From positions 1-64,000 of the forward strand of contig CACJRP010000004.1 in assembly GCA_902595825.1 (NCBI GenBank): a stretch of 64,000 nt of DNA. The letters are read 5' to 3'. The notes below the pieces were generated by a model. The model saw only the letters and a list, made by a program, of their open reading frames with translations, searched no databases and was not told the DNA's origin. Source of the stretch: an uncultured Bacteroidota bacterium (GTDB taxonomy: Bacteria; Bacteroidota; Bacteroidia; Flavobacteriales; Flavobacteriaceae). Below, in pieces: positions 1 through 6,677 of this stretch (positions are counted from its first letter, which is position 1; every line of letters begins with the position of its first letter). Made by a program: the position numbers and the translations under genes.

Positions 1-6
1 TAAATC

Positions 7-1290
7 ATGAATACTTATTTAAAGAGGCTTTTTATAAGGCCAAAACTCAATTATAGACCCATAGATGGTATTAGAGCAATAGCTGTTCTTTGGGTAATTA
101 TTTTCCATGCTTGGTTATTTCAATATAATGGATTCCAAAATACTGCGGATCAAATTTTCCAAAATCCTTTTTTGATTTGGATATCAAAAGGAGACTTAGG
201 AGTTGACTTATTTTTTGTTATAAGTGGATTTTTGATTGGTACTATCCTGTTTAAAGAGTACAAAAAAAATAAAAGCTTAAATTTTAAAAGGTTTTATGTG
301 AGAAGATTTTTAAGATTAATGCCTGTTTATGTATTTAGTATGATAATAGGAGTTTATTTTTTAAATGGAACACCTGCAGGAAACTGGAAAATGGCATGGA
401 GTAACCTTTTGTATATCAATAATTTTGTAAGGGACTCTTATATGGGATGGACATGGTCACTTGCAATAGAAGAACAATTTTATTTAGTAATTCCTTTTTT
501 AATAGCTTTTATCTTTCCCCTTTTCAGAAATAAATTTTATCCTTTCATAATACTCTTGTTAACTACAGTTGGCCTGAGCTATCATTATCTATTTAATATT
601 TTTAATTTTCAGGTCCCTTTTAAGAGTCAATTTGGAGATGAAGCGTGGATGGATTGGTTTTGGGGTTATTATATGCTAACTCACCTTAGATATAGTGGTT
701 TACTTATAGGGGTAATGGGTGCATATTTAAATGTGTATAGAAAGGAAGAATTAATACGTTTTTTTAATAATAAAAAAATTGTCGCGAATTTTTTCTTTTT
801 ATCGAGTCTAATTATATTTTTCTTGATTTCAAGTGTTTCGCTAGGACAGTGGACAAATCTAGAATCGTCCATTTTTGATAATCTTAGCAACAATATTGCA
901 AAATATTACGAAATCATACATAGAGAAATATTTGGATTTTCAATTGTTTTTATAACCTTATCATGTCTCTATTTTAAATCAATTTTTGTCAGACCAGTCA
1001 ACAACTTTCTGTCGTCAAAAATTTTCTATCCAATAGCACAGGTATCATATTCAGCATATTTATTTCATGAAATGTTTATGTTTTGGTTTTTCCCAAAATT
1101 TATTTCAGCCTATGGAAACTCTCTTACAGAATTACAAATAATATTATTTAATTCTTTAATCTCAATTTTTGCTATTATACTTGGAGCCGTTTTGATGTAT
1201 TTATTTATTGAGCAACCTTTTCAGGACCTAAAAAATAAATTAAGTCTAGAAAGAAATAGTAATAAGTTTAAAAAACCAACTTTCTCTTAA
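7..1290 (+). CDS. Acyltransferase 3 family membrane protein
   Basis: A 427-residue polytopic membrane protein of the acyltransferase 3 (OafA/YrhL) family. These proteins usually transfer acetyl or other acyl groups to cell-surface sugars or exported compounds. The family signature is clear: an N-terminal 'YRPIDGIRAIAVLWVIIFHA' stretch with the expected catalytic histidine near residue 34, then 'GVDLFFVISGFLIG' and 'RRFLRLMPVY', then 'WTWSLAIEEQFYL'. About ten hydrophobic segments follow. The length is normal for the family. Three bases (taa) just before the ATG region may be the stop of an unseen upstream gene. A strong terminator follows directly. The acceptor substrate cannot be read from sequence. 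Confidence 0.9.
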   Translation: MNTYLKRLFIRPKLNYRPIDGIRAIAVLWVIIFHAWLFQYNGFQNTADQIFQNPFLIWISKGDLGVDLFFVISGFLIGTILFKEYKKNKSLNFKRFYVRRFLRLMPVYVFSMIIGVYFLNGTPAGNWKMAWSNLLYINNFVRDSYMGWTWSLAIEEQFYLVIPFLIAFIFPLFRNKFYPFIILLLTTVGLSYHYLFNIFNFQVPFKSQFGDEAWMDWFWGYYMLTHLRYSGLLIGVMGAYLNVYRKEELIRFFNNKKIVANFFFLSSLIIFFLISSVSLGQWTNLESSIFDNLSNNIAKYYEIIHREIFGFSIVFITLSCLYFKSIFVRPVNNFLSSKIFYPIAQVSYSAYLFHEMFMFWFFPKFISAYGNSLTELQIILFNSLISIFAIILGAVLMYLFIEQPFQDLKNKLSLERNSNKFKKPTFS

Positions 1291-1297
1291 TTATTTC

Positions 1298-1327
1298 AGC
1301 CCTCAATTCATTTTGAGGGCTCCTTTT
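1298..1327 (+). terminator. Rho-independent terminator after the acyltransferase gene
   Basis: A perfect 9-bp stem (agccctcaa / ttgagggct) with a 6-base loop is followed by cctttt. It lies 7 bases after the acyltransferase stop codon. It also ends at the 3' end of the decayed minus-strand frame that follows. Confidence 0.8.
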
Positions 1328-1535
1328 AACGTGATTTATTTTTTGAAAAATAGTTATCTGAGATTTTTGTGTTAAATGCAATATCTAGAATAATGAAATC
1401 TTTTCCTTTACCATCTTTGAGCATATCTTTATAGTTCATTTTCATTGGAAACCATCTTGAATCGATCTTTTTAATATTTGTAAATGTTGTGGTAGTGGAA
1501 TGTGGATAAAAAGAGGTGGACTGGAAAGTAAAAAA
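1326..1535 (-). pseudogene. C-terminal remnant of a LolA-like outer-membrane lipoprotein-sorting protein
   Basis: Reading the minus strand from 1535 down to the stop at 1326-1328 gives about 69 open codons with no plausible start. The last 50 residues look like real protein: 'KIDSRWFPMKMNYKDMLKDG', then 'FIILDIAFNTKI', ending 'NYFSKNKSR'. This resembles the C-terminal end of the Bacteroidota 'outer membrane lipoprotein-sorting protein' (LolA-like) family, which typically has an RWFP.KM.Y.DML segment and ends shortly after a '..F....LR' tail. The N-terminal two thirds are missing and the frame closes at 1536. It is probably the surviving 3' end of a gene broken during the events that placed the restriction-modification genes here. 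The family assignment is from memory of the motif. Confidence 0.5.
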
Positions 1536-1569
1536 TTATAGAACAAAATTTAAAAATCAACTTAGCACA

Positions 1570-1590
1570 CACAACAGATTTAATTTATTG
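1570..1590. repeat. Inverted, diverged copy of the tRNA-Ser-flanking 21-bp repeat
   Basis: This stretch matches the reverse complement of the 21-bp repeat at 3556-3576 and 4069-4089 at 18 of 21 positions, including an uninterrupted 14-base core (gatttaatttattg). With the copy at 3556 it encloses the methyltransferase/endonuclease pair in inverted orientation. Confidence 0.5.
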
Positions 1591-1610
1591 TCGCAAATCA
1601 TATTCTGTCG

Positions 1611-1665
1611 ATCTTATTCTTACATACAAATATATTGTAATGAATGTAGGTAAGAGTAAAAAGAT
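1611..1665. repeat. Imperfect hairpin in the left flank of the R-M genes
   Basis: The left arm at 1611-1627 (atcttattcttacatac) pairs with 1646-1665, with two mismatches and a small bulge. The loop is about 18 bases. It is too AT-rich and lacks the T-tract for a normal terminator. It may be part of a mobile-element end or a structured leader. Confidence 0.45.
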
Positions 1666-1768
1666 GAAAAAATATAGTCGTAGAATAACTAAAGTGGAAT
1701 GACTTAAAAAATTATATAACATTTGTTCCCTGTTTGATGGTAGTCCATAAAACATTTTGAGAAGTTGC

Positions 1769-1810
1769 TTATCATAATCTGCGTAACTAATTTTATGATA
1801 AATAAGTTAC
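1769..1810. promoter_or_regulatory. Interleaved inverted repeats upstream of the methyltransferase
   Basis: Perfect 9-bp arms ttatcataa (1769-1777) and ttatgataa (1793-1801) interleave with 6-bp arms gtaact (1783-1788) and agttac (1805-1810), ending about 45 bases before the methyltransferase ATG. Restriction-modification operons are often autoregulated, so an operator is possible. No C-protein gene is present nearby, so the binding factor, if any, is unknown. Confidence 0.35.
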
Positions 1811-1854
1811 CCTAAAATTTAAACATTGATTCATAATACCTTATTTTGTTATAA

Positions 1855-2844
1855 ATGAAAAAATTTAGTTTTATTGACTTATTTGCAGGTATTGGTGGGT
1901 TTAGAATCGCAATGGAAAGTCTTGGAGGTAAGTGTGTATTTTCCTCAGAATGGGATAAGTATGCAAAACTAACATATGAAGCAAATTACGGAGATAAACC
2001 ATTAGGAGATATTACTAAAGAAGAAGTAAAAGAAAAAATACCATTAGATTTTGATTTACTGTGTGCTGGTTTTCCTTGTCAAGCATTTTCAATTGCAGGT
2101 AAGAGAGGTGGTTTTGAAGATACAAGGGGTACACTTTTCTTTGAAGTTGCTGATATAATTAAAAAATATAAACCCAAAGCAATTTTCTTAGAAAATGTAA
2201 AAGGTTTACATAATCATGATAGAGGAAGAACATTGTCAACAATCCTAAATACACTAAGAGAAGATTTAGGTTACTTTGTTCCAAAACCACAAATAATTAA
2301 CTCTAAGTATTACGGTGTTCCGCAAAACAGAGAAAGAATATTTATTGTAGGATTTAGGGGAGATTTGAATCTCAATGACTTTGAGTACCCTAATAATAAA
2401 ACAGTTAAGTGTGCAATAGAAGATATAATCGAGAAGCAAGAAGTTTCTGTAAAATATTATCTGTCAACTCAATATATTAAAACGCTTAAGAAACATAAGA
2501 AAAGACATAAATCAAAAGGTAATGGATTTGGTTATCAGATCATAAATAATGACTCAATTGCAAATGCTATTGTCTGTGGTGGTATGGGAAAGGAGAGGAA
2601 CCTAATTATTGATGACAGACTATCGACATTCAAACCAATTACAAACATAAAAGGTGAGGTAAATAGGGAGGGTATTAGAAGACTTACACCGAGGGAGTGT
2701 GCCAGATTACAGGGTTTTCCAGAAACTTTTAAGATAGTTGTTTCTGATGCTCAAGCATATAAACAATTTGGAAATAGTGTAGCAATACCAGCAATTAGAG
2801 CAACTGGTTCAAGAATTTTGAGTAAACTTGTAAATGCTTTATGA
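1855..2844 (+). CDS. DNA (cytosine-5)-methyltransferase, type II R-M
   Basis: A 329-residue C5-cytosine methyltransferase of the Dcm/HhaI type. It transfers a methyl group from S-adenosylmethionine to cytosine in a specific DNA site. The conserved motifs are in order: motif I 'FAGIGGFRIA' (10-19), motif IV 'GFPCQAFS' with catalytic Cys75, motif VI 'FLENVKG' with Glu113, motif VIII 'VPQNRERIFIVG', motif IX 'RRLTPRECARLQGFPE' and motif X 'QFGNSVAIP'. The target-recognition stretch between VIII and IX is short, giving a compact enzyme. Its last 11 bases overlap the start of the putative restriction endonuclease, the usual arrangement of a paired system. The recognition site cannot be predicted by reading. 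Confidence 0.93.
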   Translation: MKKFSFIDLFAGIGGFRIAMESLGGKCVFSSEWDKYAKLTYEANYGDKPLGDITKEEVKEKIPLDFDLLCAGFPCQAFSIAGKRGGFEDTRGTLFFEVADIIKKYKPKAIFLENVKGLHNHDRGRTLSTILNTLREDLGYFVPKPQIINSKYYGVPQNRERIFIVGFRGDLNLNDFEYPNNKTVKCAIEDIIEKQEVSVKYYLSTQYIKTLKKHKKRHKSKGNGFGYQIINNDSIANAIVCGGMGKERNLIIDDRLSTFKPITNIKGEVNREGIRRLTPRECARLQGFPETFKIVVSDAQAYKQFGNSVAIPAIRATGSRILSKLVNAL

Positions 2845-3436
2845 GTTAAAAATTCTTAAAAAAGGGACAAAAACAAGTAATGTATTTGAGAGTATCTATA
2901 CAAATATTTTAGATGAAGATTACAATAAACCGTCTTCATTTATAATTAAAAACTGGAGTAAGTTTATTGAATATAAAGAGTCTGAAGATATAGACAGAAG
3001 TGTAAACGGTTCAGTCTTTGAAGCACTAATCTGTGTATTGCTTTATTTGGAGAATATATATCCATTATTTTCTCAAGTTCAAGTTGCTTTTTTACCTAAC
3101 GCAATATTTGATATTCTTATGTATAGTAATAGAAATAAAATAGTTTCTCTAAGTCTTAAAACAACCCTAAGAGAAAGATGGAAACAAGCAGATCTAGAAG
3201 CATTTGCTTTGAAAAATGTTCACAGAAATTCAAGTAGTTACCTAATAACTCTAAGTGAAAAAGAGGCAAGTTCAATTAAGAATAAGATTGAATCAGGAGG
3301 TGTTCTGGGATTAAATGATGTTGTACTAGCAAATTCAGAGGAGTTTGACATACTAATTAATAGACTTAAGGTAGATAATTATATTAAACCTGGAACTGTA
3401 GATATTCTTCAAAAATTTACAGAAATTAATATCTAA
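2834..3436 (+). CDS. Putative type II restriction endonuclease
   Basis: A 200-residue protein whose ATG lies inside the end of the methyltransferase gene, so the two are translationally coupled. No family was recognised with certainty. The visible features fit a PD-(D/E)XK nuclease: a Glu in 'NGSVFEALICVLL' (about 57-69), then 'PNAIFDILMY' followed by 'IVSLSLKTTLRERWKQADLE'. The hydrophobic strand with Asp and the later S-x-K-T/E-R segment resemble the catalytic core and following helix seen in several type II enzymes. The position beside the methyltransferase is the strongest argument for its role as the cognate nuclease. It could instead be a decayed or repurposed partner, but there is no frameshift. 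Confidence 0.72.
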   Translation: MLYELKILKKGTKTSNVFESIYTNILDEDYNKPSSFIIKNWSKFIEYKESEDIDRSVNGSVFEALICVLLYLENIYPLFSQVQVAFLPNAIFDILMYSNRNKIVSLSLKTTLRERWKQADLEAFALKNVHRNSSSYLITLSEKEASSIKNKIESGGVLGLNDVVLANSEEFDILINRLKVDNYIKPGTVDILQKFTEINI

Positions 3437-3555
3437 AAAGTTTAAGTTTATTTCGCTATAAAGTTGGGTTTGGTATAAGTTGTGAGATTGTGATGGGGTA
3501 ATAATGGATATGAATTAAGGGTGGATAAAATATAGAGATTGTCGTCTATCCTAAT

Positions 3556-3576
3556 CAATAAATTAAATCCGTTCTT
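3556..3576. repeat. 21-bp direct repeat, copy 1
   Basis: Identical over 21 bases (caataaattaaatccgttctt) to 4069-4089, and similarity continues a few bases further (agca/tgca). The two copies are 513 bp apart and bracket one orphan gene. It may be an attachment-site-like duplication of the tRNA-Ser 3' flank. Confidence 0.75.
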
Positions 3577-3607
3577 AGCACAATAAAAAAATCAAAAGTT
3601 TCTTCAT

Positions 3608-4033
3608 TTATAAAAAGATACTATTTGTCTTTTTATCTTTTTTATTCATCATATTTTCCAGGTAAAACTGTTCCACACAATTTATCTCTTCTTTCGTTGG
3701 AAGATTCTTTTTTTTAACATGATGGTATGGGGGTAGTGAGTCAAACCATTGAAAAAATTCTTTAGACATGGCGTTTTCATCACTTGCCTTTGCATCCCCA
3801 AATTTGTAACTATGGGTATCACCATTTAGTAACTCACTTTTCGCATACGTGTAATCATATTCTTGTTCAATTAACTTGTCATTTTCCCAGTATTCAACAT
3901 TTTCCAAAACCATAATTTTGCCATTATTTAGTTCATAAAAAGACCAATAGAATTTATGCCTCCAGTTATCTGTATCTTCACCTGCATCAAAAGCACATCC
4001 ATAATTTTTGTATTTATGAATTTTTAATGTCAT
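3608..4033 (-). CDS. Hypothetical protein, repeat-bracketed orphan
   Basis: A 141-residue protein that I do not recognise. It is mostly hydrophilic and rich in aromatic and charged residues, for example 'GEDTDNWRHKFYWSFYELNN' and 'EFFQWFDSLPPYHHVKKK'. There is no signal peptide or transmembrane helix, so it is probably cytoplasmic. The tail is Lys-rich. It lies between two 21-bp direct repeats, next to tRNA-Ser and the restriction-modification pair, so it may belong to a small integrated cassette. Good codon structure and the uninterrupted frame support a real gene; function is unknown. Confidence 0.55.
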   Translation of the reverse strand: MTLKIHKYKNYGCAFDAGEDTDNWRHKFYWSFYELNNGKIMVLENVEYWENDKLIEQEYDYTYAKSELLNGDTHSYKFGDAKASDENAMSKEFFQWFDSLPPYHHVKKKNLPTKEEINCVEQFYLENMMNKKDKKTNSIFL

Positions 4034-4068
4034 TTTTTTATTACTGTTTTCTTAATTCAACGACTATT

Positions 4069-4089
4069 CAATAAATTAAATCCGTTCTT
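4069..4089. repeat. 21-bp direct repeat, copy 2, beside tRNA-Ser
   Basis: Exact second copy of 3556-3576. It ends two bases from the 3' end of tRNA-Ser(GGA), the position commonly used by integrases of islands and phages. No integrase gene is visible in the window. Confidence 0.75.
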
Positions 4090-4091
4090 TG

Positions 4092-4179
4092 CAGAGAGGA
4101 AGGGATTCGAACCCTCGATACGCTATTAACGCATACACGCTTTCCAAGCGTGCGCCTTAAGCCACTCGGCCACCTCTCT
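4092..4179 (-). tRNA. tRNA-Ser(GGA)
   Basis: An 88-nt class II tRNA on the minus strand. The 7-bp acceptor stem agagagg/cctctct, a D-arm with GAGTGG, the anticodon stem-loop cgcttggaaagcg with anticodon GGA, a long variable arm and a GTTCGAAT T-loop are all visible. The CCA end is not fully encoded. Confidence 0.95.
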
Positions 4180-4195
4180 TTTTAAACTTAAACTC

Positions 4196-4203
4196 CAAAA
4201 ATA
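4196..4203 (-). promoter_or_regulatory. Possible -7 element for tRNA-Ser
   Basis: On the minus strand this reads TATTTTTG, matching the Bacteroidota TAnnTTTG -7 element, 16 bases before the tRNA 5' end. No good -33 TTG is correctly spaced. Confidence 0.35.
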
Positions 4204-4205
4204 CA

Positions 4206-4973
4206 TTAATATTTAAATACACTCCTAGCATTTGTTGTTGTTTGGTCAGCAATTTTTTCTAAAGGAAGATCATATATTTTAGCAATTTTGTCAGCAATAA
4301 TTTTTAAATAAGAACTTTTATTTCTTTTTCCTCTATATGGGTGCGGAGCAAGGTACGGAGCATCTGTTTCTAAAACTATTGATGTCAGTGGAATTTGATT
4401 TAAAAATTTGTCAATACCTCCATTTTTAAATGTCACAACACCTCCAATACCTAACTTAAAATTTAAATCTATTATTTTTTCGGCCTCTTCTTTTGTTCCC
4501 GTAAAACAATGGAATATTCCAAAGAGATTATCTTTTTTAAAATTCAATAAAACTTTATGTACTTCATCAAATGCATCTCTACAATGAATTACAATTGGTA
4601 ATTTATTTAATAACGCTATTTCAATTTGTTGAATAAAAACATCAATTTGATTTTTAAGATTTTTTTTGTTCCAATGCAAATCTATACCAATTTCTCCAAT
4701 AGCAGAAAATTCGTTTTCTTCAAGCATTTTTTTTACATGTTTTATTTCAATCTCATAGTTTGAACCAATGTGTGTTGGGTGAAGTCCTATCATCAATTTG
4801 ATTTCGTTTGGATACTTATTTTTTAATTTTACCATCCTATTTGTGTAAGAACTATCAATAGATGGGAAATAAAATTCTTTTACACCAAGATCAATTGATT
4901 TTTTTATTTCTTCATCGATATCAAGATCGAAATCTTTTAAGTATAAATGTGTGTGGGTATCTATAAAAATCAC
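4206..4973 (-). CDS. tatD: TatD family metal-dependent hydrolase
   Basis: A 255-residue TIM-barrel metal-dependent hydrolase of the TatD family, with reported 3'-5' exonuclease or DNase activity and a role in DNA repair or turnover. Metal-binding signatures are complete: 'FIDTHTHLYL' with His7 and His9, 'IGEIGIDLHW' with the bridging Glu, 'VIHCRDAF', 'GIFHCFTGT' and 'LETDAPYLAPHPYRGKRN' near the C terminus. Length and order are typical of the family. It lies immediately upstream of tRNA-Ser on the same strand and is divergent from the retropepsin-like gene. Confidence 0.92.
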   Translation of the reverse strand: MIFIDTHTHLYLKDFDLDIDEEIKKSIDLGVKEFYFPSIDSSYTNRMVKLKNKYPNEIKLMIGLHPTHIGSNYEIEIKHVKKMLEENEFSAIGEIGIDLHWNKKNLKNQIDVFIQQIEIALLNKLPIVIHCRDAFDEVHKVLLNFKKDNLFGIFHCFTGTKEEAEKIIDLNFKLGIGGVVTFKNGGIDKFLNQIPLTSIVLETDAPYLAPHPYRGKRNKSSYLKIIADKIAKIYDLPLEKIADQTTTNARSVFKY

Positions 4974-5044
4974 AGTACAAATTTATGTATTTGAATATCA
5001 AGAATACTCTAAATTTTTATCTTTAATGTAATCAATCCAAATAA

Positions 5045-5458
5045 TTGAGAATAAAAAAGAAAAAAATATTACTTGAGATTACTGCAAGTAAACACATAGT
5101 ATGTAACCTCAAAATAAACGATAAAAGGGCCAGATTTTTAGTCGATACAGGTGCTTCAAATAGTTGTTTTGATATCTTGAAAAAAGAAAAATATAATATT
5201 CAGTCTAAAGGAAAGGAAATAGAACTTACATCTGCTGCTGAAAAAAAAATGGGAGCTATATCTAGTGATAATTGTAAATTAACATTCAACTTTCATAAGG
5301 GGTTAGATGTTACACTTATGCTAATAGATATGAGTACTATAAATGATGCACTTGAAGAACAAAAAGAAAAAAAAATCGATGGAATATTAGGTGGGGACAT
5401 TTTAGAGGAAATAAAAGCAAAAATAAATTATGAAAACCTTTCAATTGATTTTCTTTAG
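5045..5458 (+). CDS. Retropepsin-like aspartic protease
   Basis: A 137-residue clan AA aspartic protease-like protein. It has one catalytic triad, 'FLVDTGAS' with Asp34, and the later hydrophobic-glycine 'IDGILGGDIL' segment, so it should work as a homodimer. No signal peptide is visible. The frame opens with TTG at 5045; no ATG lies before the domain, so the start is uncertain by a few codons. Similar small retropepsins are common in Bacteroidota and mostly uncharacterised. It converges on odhB with 4 bases between the stops. Confidence 0.8.
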   Translation: MRIKKKKILLEITASKHIVCNLKINDKRARFLVDTGASNSCFDILKKEKYNIQSKGKEIELTSAAEKKMGAISSDNCKLTFNFHKGLDVTLMLIDMSTINDALEEQKEKKIDGILGGDILEEIKAKINYENLSIDFL

Positions 5459-5462
5459 CATT

Positions 5463-6677
5463 TTATAATTCCAATACTTTTTTGGGATTATCATCCATTA
5501 ATTTTTCAACAGGATTCTCAATTGCCTCTTTTATTGCAACTAAAAAACCAACAGACTCTCTCCCATCAATTATTCTGTGATCGTAAGAAAAAGCTAAATA
5601 CATCATAGGTTGTATTAATACCTTACCGTCAATAGCTACAGGACGTTCAATTATATTATGCATTCCTAATATTCCTGATTGTGGCGGATTTATTATAGGT
5701 GTTGAAAGCATGGAACCAAATACACCTCCATTTGAAATTGTAAATGTGCCCCCAGTCATTTCATCAACAGTGATTTCGCCTTCCCTAGCCCTTAAAGCTA
5801 GTCTCTTAATTTCTAATTCAATTTCTTTAAAAGTCAATTTCTCAGCACCTCTTAAAACAGGAACCATTAAACCCTTAGGACCAGATACAGCAACACTTAT
5901 GTCGCAATAATCATATTTAATTTGAAAATCTCCATCTATCATTGAATTAACATCTGGGTATTGTTTTAAAGCATAGACTACAGCTTTCGTAAAAAAACTC
6001 ATAAATCCGAGACTAACGTTGTGCTTCTCTTTAAATGAGTCTTTAAATTTTTTTCTTAAAGAAAAAATCTCGCTCATATTAGCTTCATTAAATGTGGTAA
6101 GCATTGCCGTTTCGTTTTTGGCACTTACCAACCTTTCAGCAACTTTTCTTCTAAGCAGAGACATTTTTGATTTATCAGAATTTCTTTTAATTCCATCCGG
6201 AGGAGTACCCATTGAGGCTTTGGCGTTAATGGCATCCTCTTTAGTAATTCTTCCACCCTTTCCAGAACCAAGAATATCTATTGGGTTTATTCCCTTTTCG
6301 TCAAGTATTTTTCTGGCAGCAGGGGATGAGTGATTAGAAGCGTAGGTTTTTTCTATGATCACAGGCTCCTTTTCAACACTTGGGTCTACTTTTTTTTGAA
6401 CAACCTCATTTAAAGAATTGGGTTTGCTTTTGTCATCGATGCCTTCTGTGTCAATTAGACAGACAACCTGTCCTACTTCAACGGAATCACCTTCTTCTGC
6501 TTTTAAAGTAATAACTCCGCTGGCTTCCGCCGGTAAATCAAGGGTAGCTTTATCAGAGTCTACCTCAGCAATAGCCTGATCTTTTTCAACAAAATCTCCA
6601 TCCGAAACTAACCACTGAGCAATTTCCACTTCAGTTATTGATTCCCCTGGAGAGGGAACTTTCATTTCCAATTTCAT
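5463..6677 (-). CDS. odhB: 2-oxoglutarate dehydrogenase E2, dihydrolipoyl succinyltransferase
   Basis: The E2 core of the 2-oxoglutarate dehydrogenase complex, which moves the succinyl group from E1-bound thiamine diphosphate to CoA in the TCA cycle. The 404 residues show one N-terminal lipoyl domain with the lipoylated Lys43 in '[12 protein letters not shown]', a hinge, a peripheral-subunit-binding domain ('[16 protein letters not shown]'), and the catalytic domain with '[13 protein letters not shown]' (His367, Asp371). It overlaps odhA by 4 bases (ATGA), so the two are translationally coupled. The E3 subunit is not in the window. Confidence 0.95.
   Translation of the reverse strand: MKLEMKVPSPGESITEVEIAQWLVSDGDFVEKDQAIAEVDSDKATLDLPAEASGVITLKAEEGDSVEVGQVVCLIDTEGIDDKSKPNSLNEVVQKKVDPSVEKEPVIIEKTYASNHSSPAARKILDEKGINPIDILGSGKGGRITKEDAINAKASMGTPPDGIKRNSDKSKMSLLRRKVAERLVSAKNETAMLTTFNEANMSEIFSLRKKFKDSFKEKHNVSLGFMSFFTKAVVYALKQYPDVNSMIDGDFQIKYDYCDISVAVSGPKGLMVPVLRGAEKLTFKEIELEIKRLALRAREGEITVDEMTGGTFTISNGGVFGSMLSTPIINPPQSGILGMHNIIERPVAIDGKVLIQPMMYLAFSYDHRIIDGRESVGFLVAIKEAIENPVEKLMDDNPKKVLEL

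Larger units (their letters stand above)
1536..1854. other. Gene-free AT-rich region upstream of the methyltransferase
   Basis: No convincing gene was found on either strand. It contains an inverted copy of the tRNA-Ser-flanking repeat, an imperfect hairpin and interleaved inverted repeats before the methyltransferase start, each listed separately. Stop codons are dense in all frames. It most likely combines an insertion scar with the promoter region of the restriction-modification genes. Confidence 0.6.

Noticed and set aside
3437..3555. Short open minus-strand frame after the endonuclease as a second gene remnant
   Set aside because: About 38 codons without any recognisable motif; too little to support.
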